DNA from: Nelumbo lutea
Taxonomy: Eukaryota > Streptophyta > Magnoliopsida > Proteales > Nelumbonaceae
Reading direction: 5' to 3'
Length of the DNA: 64,000 nucleotides
NCBI GenBank assembly: GCA_022828595.1
Contig: JAKGHH010000004.1
Location: 80,876,270 to 80,940,269, forward strand
The translations under genes were made by a program, and so were the position numbers. The notes under the pieces are model-generated. The model was not told where the DNA came from and ran no database searches. It was given only the letters and a program-made list of their open reading frames with translations. Shown one piece after another: positions 36,350 to 47,470 of the stretch (position 1 is its first letter; each line of letters starts with the position of its first letter).

Positions 36350-36516
36350 GAACTGGTCCCACGTTAGAGTTGGTTGGTAGAGTCCTTAATCCAACAGAAC
36401 CACTCTATGACACTCCCTTCAATGCCAGTCTTGCTTTTAGCCTGCTCAAGATTTCATTTATAGTCTTCTAGAGAGACTTGTGACTTCTCTTCATGTTGCT
36501 AACCCGATGTTCCAGG
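36350..36516 (-). pseudogene. Outer gypsy Gag N-terminal fragment
   Basis: Minus strand reads LEHRVSNMKRSHKSL, one stop, then KTINEILSRLKARLALKG, typical of the coiled Gag start of plant chromoviruses. The middle of Gag is missing between here and 33660. Confidence 0.6.
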
Positions 36517-36765
36517 TAGGGATGCAAGTATGGCGGGTTGGGCCAGGTTTATGGTCAACCCAGGCCCAACTCTAAAATTTGTGATGGCCCAAGCCCGAGG
36601 TCAAGCCCGAATTTCCCAACCCGAGGCCGGCTCGCCCTATAATTTGATGCATTTGGGTTGGGCTTGGGCCCAAGGCAGGCTCGGGTTGGTCAATGAACCC
36701 ACTCTAAAATTATACATATATAAATGTATGTATGCAAAATATCTATACAAAAGTTATATATACAA

Positions 36766-36813
<48 letters not shown>

Positions 36814-36998
36814 GTATATAATTGGGCCAGGCTCTAGCTACCTAAAGGCAAGGCTCGAGCCTATTTCAAAAAATAAAAAAAACTCGACTTCTTGGGCCCG
36901 AGCTCAGCCCGAGGATCGAAAATCCAAGCCCAGCCCGTGTAAAACTCCGAGTTGGACCGGTTCGGGCTCAGGCTGGACCTGCTTAAATTGCATACCTA
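36517..36998. mobile_element. Non-autonomous hAT element (482 bp)
   Basis: Left end tagggatgcaagta; reverse complement of the right end taggtatgcaattt. Flanks gttccagg (36509-36516) and tttctagt (36999-37006), 5 of 8 identical. GGC-rich arms (gggttgggcc, ggctcgggttgg) around an AT core with an (AT)n run at 36771-36811. Inserted in the leader of the outer gypsy. Confidence 0.72.
36771..36811. repeat. (AT)n microsatellite in hAT core
   Basis: About 41 bp of uninterrupted AT dinucleotide. Confidence 0.9.
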
Positions 36999-37029
36999 TT
37001 TCTAGTCCTCCATTTGTTTCTCTCTTATA

Positions 37030-37055
37030 TCACTAGGCTCTGATGACTGATAATA
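37030..37055 (-). other. Damaged primer-binding site of outer gypsy
   Basis: The minus strand reads tggtattatcagtcatcagagcc around here, a tRNA-Met type tggtatcagagcc with a small internal duplication. It would place the 5' LTR start just to the right. Confidence 0.45.
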
Positions 37056-38899
37056 CCAATCTGGTAACTAACTCTTCCTAGAGACGAGAAGAGTGCTTCT
37101 TGTCCCTCCAAGCTATGGTGCTCGGCAGTACTGCTTAAGAGAAACCCTAGAGGGATTAAGAAATTATCAGAGAAAGTTTGGCAATGATATTCGTAAATTA
37201 TTCTCAGATGGCAAGGCTTATTATGTAGGTTATCCTTGCCGTTACATCCATTGTGAACTACTGCCACATCACTACCAGCGAATTTCCATATGATGTCTTT
37301 TCTGCATCATAGATTTTCCTTTTTCTTTTCCTTGTTGGGAAAATCTATGATGTGAAAAAGATATGGTATGGGAAAAGTTTTGACAAATCAAAATTCACCC
37401 ATGAATTTTGATAAATAATACCTGATTGGCTACCACGTTTATGATTGTAGTTGATTGATCAGAAAATTTTCAGATATCATATATTTTCCATATCATAGTC
37501 GAACCCCTTCCTTGTTAATTATGAACTATTTCCCATGTTGAATAGTTCAATAATTAGACCGTCTAAATAGAACTCGAAGGTGGTCGGTTTCTGCGGTCCA
37601 AAATGGTTCCACCACCCAGGTCAACACCATTTTAAAAACCATGATTGCATATGTATGACACATTGATATTCATTCATGATTGATTACATAGAGTTTTACC
37701 AAGAGTGGAAAACACAGGTGGCAACATTTAAACCAATTTTACGAATAAACACAATATATATTTAAATCAAGTTGGGTTAAATTGTATCGGATGAGATTGG
37801 GTGGGGTCGACCCATATTTGATCCAACTACAAATAAATCACCCTTGACCCGATCAAAATTGGGACAAGTAGACACCGCTTACACCCCTAGATATACTATG
37901 ACATTGACTTGGAATCTCTCACATGTGATTAGGGGTGATCATGGGTAGTTTCGGTTCGGTTCAGTTTCATGGCAGAACCTGTATTCTACCCTATAGGGGT
38001 CGGTTCCAAGTTTTTGGAATCGGAACCTACCCTGTGAAGGTTGGTTCTGGCCTTAACAGTTCCGGGGTCGGTTCTAAGGTCTACCCGTGGAATTTGTTCT
38101 ATTTTTACTTTTCCCCTTCAAGATAAAAAATGAAACATGTCCTTCAAAAACTTGATTTTCAATAATAAATTTTAAAACTTATATTATCTTTGTTGATTAA
38201 GTTGAGTAATTTAATATGTAGATTATCATAATATATTAATATATGGTTGAAAATTTGTCATTATGATTTAAATTTTGTAAGCATTACCTTTTTACCAATG
38301 TTTTCAACCCGTCGTTGACCTAGTCGGTCCAACCAGTCAAACTATCACCAGGTTAAGATTCTGAATCTGGTTCAATCAAAATCTGTCGGACAGTCAAAAA
38401 CTATTGACTTGGTTTAACGTAGTGACTTAATACTAGAGAATTTTATTTCCTTACGCTTGTTTTTCAGTTGGTGCTATTCTTATCCTCCGTTAACAGTCCC
38501 ATCCTTGTTATTTTAAATGAATCAATCCAACCTATATTTTATTTTAACTTGGACTTTTTATATATACTTGCATCATTTTTTGTTTTGACATTTTTTTAGT
38601 TTTTGGTGCATTAATGTAGTAGTTCATTTTAGTTATCAAGTTCATAAAAAAAAAGGAAAAGTTAGATATTCACTAGTTTGTATAGCTAAATTCTCGTCTC
38701 TTCTTGTTGTAGTTTAGCTCATCACTTAACTAGTCCGTTAATTCTCTTTTTTGTTTTTTTTCCCGGTATGTTTCATTTAGTTTTTCAATCACCTCTTTGC
38801 ATAAAGTATTCAATCACTACATTTAGATGCCATGCATTTCTTTTTACAATTACAATTGTTAGATTGTCTTAGTGGGATGTTCTCGTTGATTTTCATTTA
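37056..38899. other. Repeat debris, no gene
   Basis: 37056-37290 is probably 5' LTR of the outer gypsy (no second copy to prove it). 37300-37500 has inverted words (catagattttcc / ggaaaatctatg). 37690-37895 ends cgcttacacccctag and 37929 starts taggggtgatcatggg: lone hAT-like ends without proven partners. 38296-38420 has gttgacctagtcggtccaac-type repeat words. Confidence 0.4.
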
Positions 38900-39232
38900 A
38901 TTTTATGCTTGTCTTATTTAATTTATCATGTCTAGTGAGTGAGTGTTAATTTCAGTAATAAAACTAAGCCCAAAAATTAAAGTTTTCCTTGGAAATTGGT
39001 GAAATAGTGGTTGGTTTAATCGGGCGTGTGTGAGGTGCCCAACACCCTCCCACACCGTGCCTTGGTACCTAGACCAAAAGAATCTCATCCCCATTGGGCA
39101 ACAAGTCACAAAGAAAATAAAAATGTTTTTCTTGAAAAATCTCGGGCTTTTCTAAATTCCCATTTTCCAAGAATTTAGGTGGCGATTCTAATCCAAACTC
39201 CATTCCGTCCTTTCTCCAAATTGGGTATCTAC
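38900..39232 (-). repeat. LTR-edge-like remnant of a Tat-lineage gypsy
   Basis: gaggtgcccaacaccctcc near 39030 is the reverse complement of the gggtgttgggcacctc motif frequent near Tat/Ogre LTR ends, and aggtggcgattctaatccaa near 39176 resembles their tggcgactcc leader. No coding part is attached. Confidence 0.4.
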
Positions 39233-39233
39233 A

Positions 39234-40260
39234 CGCTTAAAGTTAATGAAGATAGAGAGGGCATCGGATTTGTGAGATATGTGATATATCCAACAATAAT
39301 GGCTGAAACCATCAACAAATAGAATATAATATGTATAGCCATGAGGAGAGGCTACAGGGGTAGACCCCCAAACATATGTGAAAACAACCTCTAATGGTGA
39401 ACGTATTGTAATAGAATCAAAATAAAATGGTAGTTTTTGACTTCTACCCATTTGACAAGCACAACAAAATTCTAACTTATTATGAGAATCCATTGGCAAA
39501 CAAAATCTATTAATAATAGAAGGAACCACCTTAGGTGTGGGATGGCCCAACCTCCTATGCCAAACATTAATATTGGTGCTCTCTCCAACAGCTACAAATG
39601 GTGAATGTGTATCCATGTTATGTGAATTGGAGAGCTTGTAAAGGCCACTTTCATTCACTCCTTGGAGAAGAACTTTCTTGACCAACTGATAATAAGTTTT
39701 TGGTACTATGAGGAACATGCAGAACATTTTTCAGATGCAAATTTCGATTTGAAGAAGGAATAATAGAAGAACCAATGTGTTTTATAGGCAAACCTGATCC
39801 ATTGCCTACTCAAATTTGATCGGGGCCAGTGTATTCTGAATGCTCACTCAAGTTGGCAAGATCAGCTGTGAGGTGGTTCGTCGCACCTAAATCAGGGTAC
39901 CAGGCTTCACCACGTGATGAGTTAGTGGAGACATGAAAAGCTTGCTTCTGTTGTTTAAAACTTTCTCTTTCAAAGTTCCTATCAAACCTATACTTGCACT
40001 TAAAAGCAGAATGATTCTTAAGCCCAACAGATTTGACACTTCTATTGGGGTTTAGAAGATTGGGGGTAAGATTTGTTACCCTTAGAAAAGTTACGAGAAT
40101 CATTTATGTTGTTGAAATTAGCATTACCCTTAATAGCCATATTAACAATTGAACAATTTGAATCAAGAGAACCATGAGAGCCTTTGAGTTGATCCAATCT
40201 TATTTCTTGATTAACATACCAAATAAAGTTCAATTTACACCCATAAATTCATAAAAGGGG
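39234..40260 (-). mobile_element. Copia fragment: gag end, protease, integrase start
   Basis: Minus strand. 40042-40233: Gag (RLDQLKGSHGSL). 39810-40103: zinc-knuckle region and protease (WYPDLGATNHLTADLANL, where the family has DSGA). 39188-39727: integrase pre-domain and core (VWHRRLGHPTPKVV, CCACQMGRSQKLPF, YTYYILFVDGFSHYCWIYH). Cut off at both ends, no LTR. A different Copia family from the others here. Confidence 0.82.
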
Positions 40261-40504
40261 ACAATTACATCTGAAGTAGAAAAGAGGATATCCCATTATT
40301 CCTCAGATCTTTCCTAACAAATAAATCAAAATTGTAAAAGAAAAGAAAGGAGTAAAGAGCGAATGAAAACAAAGGAATATAAACAAACCACATGTAAGTT
40401 CATCTTTAAAAGATATGATCTTCCCTATGAAAGAAACAAATGTGAAATGATCAAAGAATTTCTGTTTGCTTTTTTAAAAAGATCTGATATTTGAATTCTT
40501 TGGA

Positions 40505-40595
40505 GGTGAATCTAGTGCAGAATTCGTGGCCATTAGAAGAGCAAATGAGCTGTCGGAAGTAAGGAGGTTTTGGCTTTCAGTGTTCTCGCCTTCAA
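40505..40595 (+). pseudogene. Possible LINE RNase H scrap
   Basis: Translates to ESSAEFVAIRRANELSEV, similar to the AE.AI..A..L helix of LINE RNase H domains. Very short; could be chance. Confidence 0.3.
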
Positions 40596-41026
40596 ATATT
40601 ATTCAAATGTTTCATTTTGAAATTTTAAAGTAAGGAAGATTTAGCCAATTGTCAAAAAACCTAAGGTATGTTAAGACAATATATAAATAATAGGGCAGTG
40701 TTAGTCAATATCCTAAAACTTAGGGATATTTAAAAAATTTGACCCAAATTGCATGGAGTCATATTATGTCTAGATATCCTACCAACAAAAATCCCTTCCA
40801 ACACATTCCAACTTGATCCGATTTTTGTTGGGTAGGAGATTCTATCTCACCAACCGGCTTGGAATTCTTGTTCTATGGGTTGGACAGTCTGGATGTATAC
40901 CCTCATATTATGACATGTAATTATCGTAGTACATGTTAAAATTTGGGTTATTTACTAAAATACTCCTTATTGTTTTATAGATTTACTAAAACCTATTTTA
41001 TAATTTGCATTTTATTAAAACACCCA

Positions 41027-41346
41027 TTATAATTTGCAATCAGTTTACTTAATCAACCTTCCATTACAATAAAAAATAACAGTTTTGACTCTAATACCCA
41101 TTTGAATGAATTTAATTAAAAGAAAATACAAATTAAAATACCGTTTTTACCCCTAATAAAACAGTATTAGGGTACTTTTGAAATAAACAACACCGATTAT
41201 AATTTGCAATCGGTTTACTTAATCAACCTTTCATTACAATGAAAAGTAACAGTTTTAACCCTAATGCCCATTTGAATGAATTTAATTAAAAGAAAATACA
41301 AATTAAAATACCATTTTTACCTAGGGTACTTTTGAAATAAACATTA
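41027..41346. repeat. 170-bp tandem duplication upstream of DVR
   Basis: Two copies (about 41027-41196 and 41197-41346) share ttataatttgcaatc, ggtttacttaatcaaccttt, gaatgaatttaattaaaaga and agggtacttttgaaataaac; the second lacks about 20 bp. A third, partial match to the unit's start lies just before it (40970-41030). Confidence 0.85.
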
Positions 41347-41594
41347 TATCCACTCGCTTTAGATGATCATGTAATTATTTTCCGACGATGCAAAACAGAC
41401 ATTTCGTAGCGAAAGGTCAAGCAAGTAAATTGGTTAAAAACTATAGGGGTGTTTTGAAAAAATGAAAATTATAAGTAAGTTTAATTGAACGACACAACTA
41501 AGGGGATGATCTGGTAGATGACCCTAAATTTTCCGCAGGATATCTCCCTTGCTCACTCATATGTCATATCCACCTATCGTCGAGATTTTGTTGT

Positions 41595-41604
41595 GATAAC
41601 GTGG
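41595..41604 (+). promoter_or_regulatory. I-box/G-box-like element upstream of DVR
   Basis: gataacgtgg joins a GATAA (I-box core) to ACGTGG (G-box core) 139 bp before the ATG. Such pairs occur in light-regulated plant promoters. It could instead lie in the 5' UTR; the transcription start is unknown. Confidence 0.4.
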
Positions 41605-41742
41605 CTCACAGCGACCACAAAAGCTTACAAAAACCAATGCAATCACGCATTAATCCTTCTGCATTTGCTTCTTTTCCTGCCAACTCCCCGCCAAGGAATC
41701 AAAACCACTTTGTCTCTTCATTCGAAAATCTTCTAAGTGGAA

Positions 41743-43005
41743 ATGTCTCTCTCCCTCTCCTCCAATGGTTTCAGTCTTCATTCAACAAAGCTTCAGAGTT
41801 GCAAAAGATGCAGCCCTTCTCAGCTACCCAACTCTCAAATTCAGGTTAGTTTTAACAGTTACAATCCTTCACTGCTTCTTCCTCTGTATGTATCAGAACC
41901 AACTAATTTTTGCAGAAAAAGGGTCTGTTCTATAACGGCTTCAACTGCCCCAGTTGTCGAGACTGCCAAATCTTCTTTCAGAGTCAAAAACCCAAAAGAC
42001 ATCAATGTCCTAGTCGTGGGTTCGACTGGGTATATTGGAAAATTCGTGGTTAAAGAATTGGCGCATAGAGGGTTCAATGTCATAGCCATTGCCAGAGAGA
42101 AAAGTGGAATTAGAGGTAAAAATAGCAAGGAAGATACACTAGAACAGTTAAAAGGGGCTAATGTATGCTTCTCCGACGTTACCCATCTGGGTTCTCTTGA
42201 GAATTCTCTGGAGAGTTTTGGGTCTTCAATTGATGTCGTCGTGTCGTGCCTAGCTAGCCGATCTGGTGGTGTCAAGGACTCGTGGAAGATAGATTACGAG
42301 GCCACGAAGAACAGCCTCGTCGTGGGTAGGAATCATGGGGCTTCCCATTTTGTTTTGCTCTCAGCAATTTGCGTACAGAAGCCTCTTCTTGAATTCCAGC
42401 GTGCCAAGCTGAAATTCGAAGCCGAGTTGATAAAAGAAGCTGAGGAGGATTCTGGGTTCACTTACAGCATTGTTAGGCCAACTGCATTCTTCAAGAGCTT
42501 GGGTGGGCAGGTCGAATTGGTTAAAGACGGGAAGCCTTATGTGATGTTTGGGGATGGGAAGCTGTGTGCATGTAAACCAATCAGTGAGCAGGACTTAGCT
42601 TCCTTCATGGCAGATTGTGTGTTGGACAGAGACAAGATCAATCAGATTCTCCCAATTGGCGGACCTGGTAAGGCTTTGACTCCATTGGAGCAGGGGGAGA
42701 TGCTGTTTAGACTTGTGGGGAGGGAACCCAAGTTCTTGAAAGTGCCTATCCAGATAATGGACTTGGCTATTGGGGTTCTTGATTTTCTTGTCAAGATATT
42801 TCCTTCAATGGAGGATGCTGCAGAGTATGGAAAAATTGGGAGATACTACGCGGCTGAGAGCATGTTGGTTTTGGATCCTGAAACTGGGGAGTACAGTGCA
42901 GAGGAAACGCCGAGCTATGGCAAAGATACACTGGAAGATTTCTTTAAGAGAATGCTCAGGGAAGGGATGGCCGGGCAAGAATTGGGCGAACAAACAATTT
43001 TCTGA
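41743..43005 (+). CDS. DVR: Divinyl chlorophyllide a 8-vinyl-reductase, chloroplastic
   Basis: 420 residues with no intron. The first ATG in frame is 41743 (an in-frame stop lies at 41734-41736, and 41737 is GTG). Residues 1 to about 70 are Ser-rich and almost free of acidic residues: a plastid transit peptide. Then a Rossmann NAD(P)-binding domain with [15 protein letters not shown] (about 89-103), [13 protein letters not shown], the SDR/NmrA-like region [35 protein letters not shown] and a conserved tail ([20 protein letters not shown]). Length agrees with plant DVR/PCB2 of about 405-420. Family knowledge: it uses NADPH to reduce the 8-vinyl group of divinyl (proto)chlorophyllide to ethyl, giving the monovinyl chlorophyll precursor in plastids. 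All parts look intact. It is convergent with the gene at 43932-44852. Confidence 0.95.
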   Translation: MSLSLSSNGFSLHSTKLQSCKRCSPSQLPNSQIQVSFNSYNPSLLLPLYVSEPTNFCRKRVCSITASTAPVVETAKSSFRVKNPKDINVLVVGSTGYIGKFVVKELAHRGFNVIAIAREKSGIRGKNSKEDTLEQLKGANVCFSDVTHLGSLENSLESFGSSIDVVVSCLASRSGGVKDSWKIDYEATKNSLVVGRNHGASHFVLLSAICVQKPLLEFQRAKLKFEAELIKEAEEDSGFTYSIVRPTAFFKSLGGQVELVKDGKPYVMFGDGKLCACKPISEQDLASFMADCVLDRDKINQILPIGGPGKALTPLEQGEMLFRLVGREPKFLKVPIQIMDLAIGVLDFLVKIFPSMEDAAEYGKIGRYYAAESMLVLDPETGEYSAEETPSYGKDTLEDFFKRMLREGMAGQELGEQTIF

Positions 43006-43931
43006 ATGTTGTCATGTGGAAGGAGTTTGTAAATTTGGGGTGATGGGTGATGCGTTTGTTTTAAATGAAGGCTCATTAATGGGTGGAAGGGCCTGAAGCT
43101 TTCAACAGGATAAGACAATTTTGTAACAATGCTTGGTTTAGGCGTATGATTGAATCTCTCAATTGTGAAACCTGCATTTGAAGTTGTACTGGTTACAAAC
43201 AAGATAAACTAATAGCATAATTAGTTCACTATCTGATAACTTTCCAAATATAAGTTTTCTTTCTTGCTGTTTTTGTCAATTATATGAACTGCATTTTACA
43301 AGCTTTTAAGATGTGTTATTTTAATTTCCAGTGTTTTAGATATTTCTCATCAGAAAACATGGTTTAGCTGTGATCAGGCAAGAACCAGAGTTGAGCTTGC
43401 TTATTCAGAAATACCAGAGCAAACAAGTTCCCCTCCATCTACCTTCTTACTTTCGACCTAACATTGATGGTGGAGCCTGCTGGGTTTACTCATACCATTG
43501 ATTTAAGAATTTGATGAATTACGGCTGGTTAGTTCTAATACCAAGTTTTCTTGTGAAGCCCTGCTGCGAATTGAAGTACTTTGAGCTGTGAGACCAGCAA
43601 CAGGAGGGTGTGGATATAATATAAAAAGGGGGTAATTAGCAGGCCCCTTAATACTGCAAGATTTTCCAAATAAATATGCTGCAGGAGATTGATATGTATA
43701 GGATTTTAACCATTGTCCTTATACAATGGTGATTGCATGCTAAACCAACTTCTTTATTATTATAGAGCACCACAAGAAAAATGCAGAGTTTCAGTAATGA
43801 AAACATCACATAGTACCAGAAACCATCAGATCAAGTGCTTGAGGCCCATGTGAGGTTTATGGGACTTAACTTGATTTCTTTTTCACATACACTGATAGAC
43901 ATGCTATTGTACTTCCATTCAGAAGGGGGAT
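43006..43931. other. Intergenic between two convergent genes
   Basis: Holds the 3' UTRs of DVR (+) and the 43932-44852 gene (-). A tttgtaa word at about 43121 may belong to the DVR poly(A) signal. No further gene seen. Confidence 0.5.
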
Positions 43932-44852
43932 CTACACTGGATGAGTGTTTCTAAATGGAGATCTTGTTTCTCTCAAGTAATCGATGGCAGTGCCTATATC
44001 ATTTGTTACTCTGGTGAGTGGCCCATTGTAACTGGGTGATGTTGCCCACCCTGAATGACTGGGCCTATTCCCGCCACTTGAAGTGATCATGGCAGGATTC
44101 TTCTCAGTGTCTGGCAGTCTCTCACTTCGTCCATAGGAGCCATCAAACTGCGGCTGCTGTATGGTGTTGCCACTTGGTTTATTCCACTGATTAGCTCTGT
44201 TGTCACCATATCCACCATAGCCACTGGTTCCATAGTGATCATCAGATTTTTGTGTCTGATGCCAATGCTTGCTGCTCACTAGGTTTACCTTGTTTGGTTG
44301 ACTTACTTCAGTTTGCACTCTTCTAAAGAAGTCTTCAACTTCAGGAGGTCGGTCATGAGATGGGCTTCTGTAATTATCCCATCCATTATTGACAACTTCA
44401 TAATCTTTTGTTGGCCGCATCTTCGTGGGGGATTTGCATCTGTAGTCTACCACTGGACGTGTGTAAACTTTCGGTTCTCTGGTTTCATTTTTGATGGCAT
44501 ACCTATCTGTACAACGATTGGGAGTGCAGGAAATCGCCTCCCTTCTACCCTCTGCATCAACAATGACAGGTGGGCATGACTGTTTCTGATACCGCTCACA
44601 ATTGCTATCTGAATAATGATTGGGTGTGGAAGAAATCACTGCCCTTCTACCCTCTGCATCTACAATGACAGGTGGGCATGGATGTTTCCGATATCCCTCA
44701 CAATTGATGGCATTGTTTGGTTCTCTCCAAACAGCTGAGCAATTTTCAACTCCAAGCTCATTGTGGCGGGTGCCCCAACTCTGGATAATGGTGTATTGCC
44801 TGCTTTCCTCCTGTGTGGCATAGCCTCTTCTCGTGTAACTATACTCAGCCAT
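43932..44852 (-). CDS. Uncharacterised plant protein with 34-residue tandem duplication
   Basis: Open frame of 306 residues from ATG at 44852 to the stop at 43932, not disturbed by transposons. I do not recognise the family. Residues 51-84 and 85-118 are tandem copies (CEGYRKHPCPPVIVDAEGRR and CERYQKQSCPPVIVDAEGRR at their starts). Then a basic stretch, RPPEVEDFFRRVQTEV (168-183, probably helical), a Gly/Tyr/Asn-rich low-complexity part (about 205-270, GTSGYGGYGDN) and a conserved-looking end PLTRVTNDIGTAIDYLRE (278-295). No signal peptide or membrane segment. The composition suggests a mostly disordered soluble protein. Codon use looks genic, and the long open frame in AT-rich DNA argues for a real gene. 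Function unknown. Confidence 0.75.
   Translation of the reverse strand: MAEYSYTRRGYATQEESRQYTIIQSWGTRHNELGVENCSAVWREPNNAINCEGYRKHPCPPVIVDAEGRRAVISSTPNHYSDSNCERYQKQSCPPVIVDAEGRREAISCTPNRCTDRYAIKNETREPKVYTRPVVDYRCKSPTKMRPTKDYEVVNNGWDNYRSPSHDRPPEVEDFFRRVQTEVSQPNKVNLVSSKHWHQTQKSDDHYGTSGYGGYGDNRANQWNKPSGNTIQQPQFDGSYGRSERLPDTEKNPAMITSSGGNRPSHSGWATSPSYNGPLTRVTNDIGTAIDYLRETRSPFRNTHPV
44499..44702 (-). repeat. 102-bp in-frame tandem duplication inside the gene
   Basis: Two 102-bp units (44601-44702 and 44499-44600) encode the two 34-residue copies. The block ccctctgcatc(t/a)acaatgacaggtgggcatg is nearly identical in both; the rest has diverged. Confidence 0.85.
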
Positions 44853-45620
44853 TACTTATTTGCCTTTGGACTCTCGTTCCCCCCAAGAACTCAGAACTTC
44901 TGTCTCACTTGTGGAAGGGGCTGATCTTCTCCTAATATAGAATTCTCAGACATGAAAGATTTGTCCCACTTTCCTACGCATAGGATGAGGAAGATGAATA
45001 ACTAAAGTACCTCCACTAGAACTGATGCCAGGGGATTGGGTTCTGTCTGGCCAAGGCAATGTGGCATCTATTTACAGTTAGTTTATGCATCTTGATATTC
45101 TTTTTCAGTGGCAAATGAACAACCGTTTGGAAAGGACAGATTCTGCTTCTCCCGAAAGAGAGTGACCTCCATTACCTTTGAACTTATCTCAATTGCATTG
45201 CTTTGCCACATTGACTAATGACTGGTGTAAGTTTGGAACATTTTCTTTGGGAGAATAAAGAAGAAAGGTAGGAGAATTTATTCAACTGTTTTGTCACGAA
45301 ACTTCTGTAGCGTGAAAAAGAAAAGAGAATTTTATAGCAGCAAGCGTAAATTTTAGGCCAAGGAGACTAAGTGAAAACACTGTTCATTGTTTGGGCCTAG
45401 CCAAAATTAAAATCGAACTAGGAAATAAATGAAGACTTCTTAATGTATGTACGAAACAGAAATCAGGAGCAGTCGAATAAATTAGGGGTTGAACTTGTGA
45501 GTCGGAGGCTTCCATTTTAAGCTTTTCTCTTATTTTCTACCAAACCAAACACAACAAAGATACTAAATCTAATAGCCCTCCACTCGGGAGTTGAACAGAT
45601 GTGCACGGTGCGGTGCACAT
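44853..45620. other. Upstream region of the minus-strand gene, no feature
   Basis: Presumed 5' UTR/promoter of the 43932-44852 gene. No clear TATA box or repeat that I can support. Confidence 0.45.
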
Positions 45621-46361
45621 TGTTGTCACACTCGGATTACCACACTGTCATAGGGGTAGTTCTGTAGTGGAAGAACCCTGTGTGGCATATAGGTCATGTG
45701 CGGCCAGGACAAGCCTAATGTGTGCTTAAGGGCCATGTGTCAACCCGATGAATGGCTTCATTAAGGTCAATGGCATTGGATCATGACCTTGCATCTCATG
45801 GCTAGGGCTCTCTGTGGCTCTTCCTGGTCCATGGGAGGCACCTCTTACGTGCCAAAGGGGGATCGCCATGATGAGAGGCACATGTTGGGTCGATGATGTG
45901 AGGCACTTGTTGTGTTGAGGATGTAAGGCAACCATTGGGCCTCAGCACACCTGTGCATTGTGGGCAACGGGGTAGTTCGATTAGCTTAAGCATGGGACTG
46001 GCGAGTTGTAGAGGCATGCTTGGGCCAAACTCTCATGAAAAGCCTCTCTTCAATGTGTGTGGTGCAGTGTCGGTCCATGCACTATCCCCTTGAGCGTATG
46101 CATGCCCATGAATAACCCTAGTAGCCATGCTAGCCATTAACCCGGGCCGTCCTGCAAGGGAATGTTAGTCTAGGAGTGCCAAGGTTAGGGAACCAAGGAA
46201 GTCAACCACTACTCCTCAAAGAGTACATTAAGCTTTTGGTGGTTTGCCAATAGAAAACATCATTTTTCTGAAAAATCATACTAGAATATTTATAGTATTG
46301 CCACTCAACGTAAGCCTGCCAAGCGTAGGCAAGGCTAAGCCTGTGTCAGACCGTGACAACA
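45621..46361 (-). repeat. Solo LTR related to the adjacent Gag-protease element
   Basis: Ends are short inverted repeats: tgttgtcacactcgg at 45621 and accgtgacaaca at 46361. An internal stretch (46195-46310: tcaaagagtacattaagctt, gaaaaatcatacta) matches the LTRs of the element at 46412-49863 (tcaaagagtaagttaagctt, gaaaaatcatactac), though the remainder differs. No clear target duplication. Confidence 0.6.
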
Positions 46362-46411
46362 CGGTCAAACCCCTAAACAGGTGAACCAATGAATGTTATG
46401 GGAGACTAGAT

Positions 46412-46847
46412 TGTCACGGAGTTAGTCGACGGGCCCCGTGCGGTGCTCGATTGTGTCAAGAAAACCTACAAAACAAAGCAACAAGCAACAAAGGCAACAA
46501 CGATGACACACAAATTAGTCAAAAGGTTCTTTGTATTGCATAAATTGGTGGCAAGCACAAGCACACAATTTAGTGTCGAGGGGATCTCGTGCTTAACCTT
46601 TACATGTTCTTAGTTCACTCGACTACCTACCTACCCCTCAAAGAGTAAGTTAAGCTTTTGGAAGAGTGACAGAAGGAAACATTAAAATGGTGAAAAATCA
46701 TACTACATAATTACAATATGCCATTAGCAGTCCCCCATACAAAATACATGCATTGCCCCACCCAAGACACACTTGATGGCACTTTCATGGCACATCACGA
46801 GCATGATAATGGCATTTGTAGGCACAGTGAAGTGGTCACTTCTAATA
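46412..46847 (-). repeat. 3' LTR of Gag-protease element
   Basis: 436 bp; shares gcaacaaa(g)gcaacaac, cacacaaattagtcaaaagg and ttctttgtattgcataaatt with the right LTR. LTR termini form TGTCAC...GTGACA (partly decayed at 46847). Confidence 0.85.
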
Positions 46848-47470
46848 GTCTCCCTCACTCAATTCGGTCTTCGTCCTCGAAGACCAATTTTCTGCTCATT
46901 ACTTGAATCTATTGTTGAGGAAGGAGGGTTCTTTTACTGCTCTGCAAACTTTGTCTCTTCCAAGGCCTGGGCGTAAGCTTGGTTGGTAAGCTTGATGGTG
47001 TACTCAGTGTTGGGGAATACTATGGCTATGGTTTTGGTTAAGTCCCTTCCTGTCCTTTTCAAGGTAGAACATTGGATGATTTGGCTTGGTTGAAGGGAAA
47101 ATTGTGGTTAGGCTTAGGGAAAAAGGTGTCTTGGGATTGATGTGACATTGGTTCCAGGTTGCTAAAAGTATTGGGTTGAGGCCAAGTCGATTTGTGGTAC
47201 CTATTTTGGGTGGTTAGCACTCACTCACTCTCTCTCTCTCTTGTTGGTTTGACAATAGGTGGGTGTGTTGTTGGAGGCGGCCTTTGGTCTTCTTGATGTC
47301 TTTGTCATCGGGTTGCTGCTGCATTGACACTGGCGTTGGTACGACTTCGATGGAGTCTACTTCTTGATGATTTCTTTGCTAGTCCTTGTGTTAGTGTGAG
47401 ATGCTGGAGTGGGGGTCTTCTCTACTATTGGCATGACATTGACGTTGGGGGTGACTTCTTTTGGGTACAA

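Larger units (their letters stand above)
25297..37055 (-). mobile_element. Ty3/gypsy chromodomain element, heavily nested and broken
   Basis: Minus-strand parts in gypsy order, reading right to left: primer-binding-like site (37030-37055), Gag start (36350-36516), Gag end and zinc knuckle (33200-33660), protease (32533-32900), RT/RNase H (31300-32530), integrase (30205-31300), integrase C-terminus and chromodomain (25297-25715). It is interrupted by an unclassified insert at about 25715-30205, a second gypsy at 33661-36349 and a hAT at 36517-36998. No matching LTR was found at 25297; the 5' LTR should start near 37056. Confidence 0.78.

Noticed and set aside
33661..36354. Target duplication of the nested gypsy (gaagc / gaact)
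   Set aside because: Only three of five bases agree and the left LTR edge is uncertain.
41737..41742. Longer DVR start giving ME before MSLSLS
   Set aside because: The codon at 41737 is GTG and directly follows an in-frame stop; a plant nuclear gene should start at the ATG 41743.
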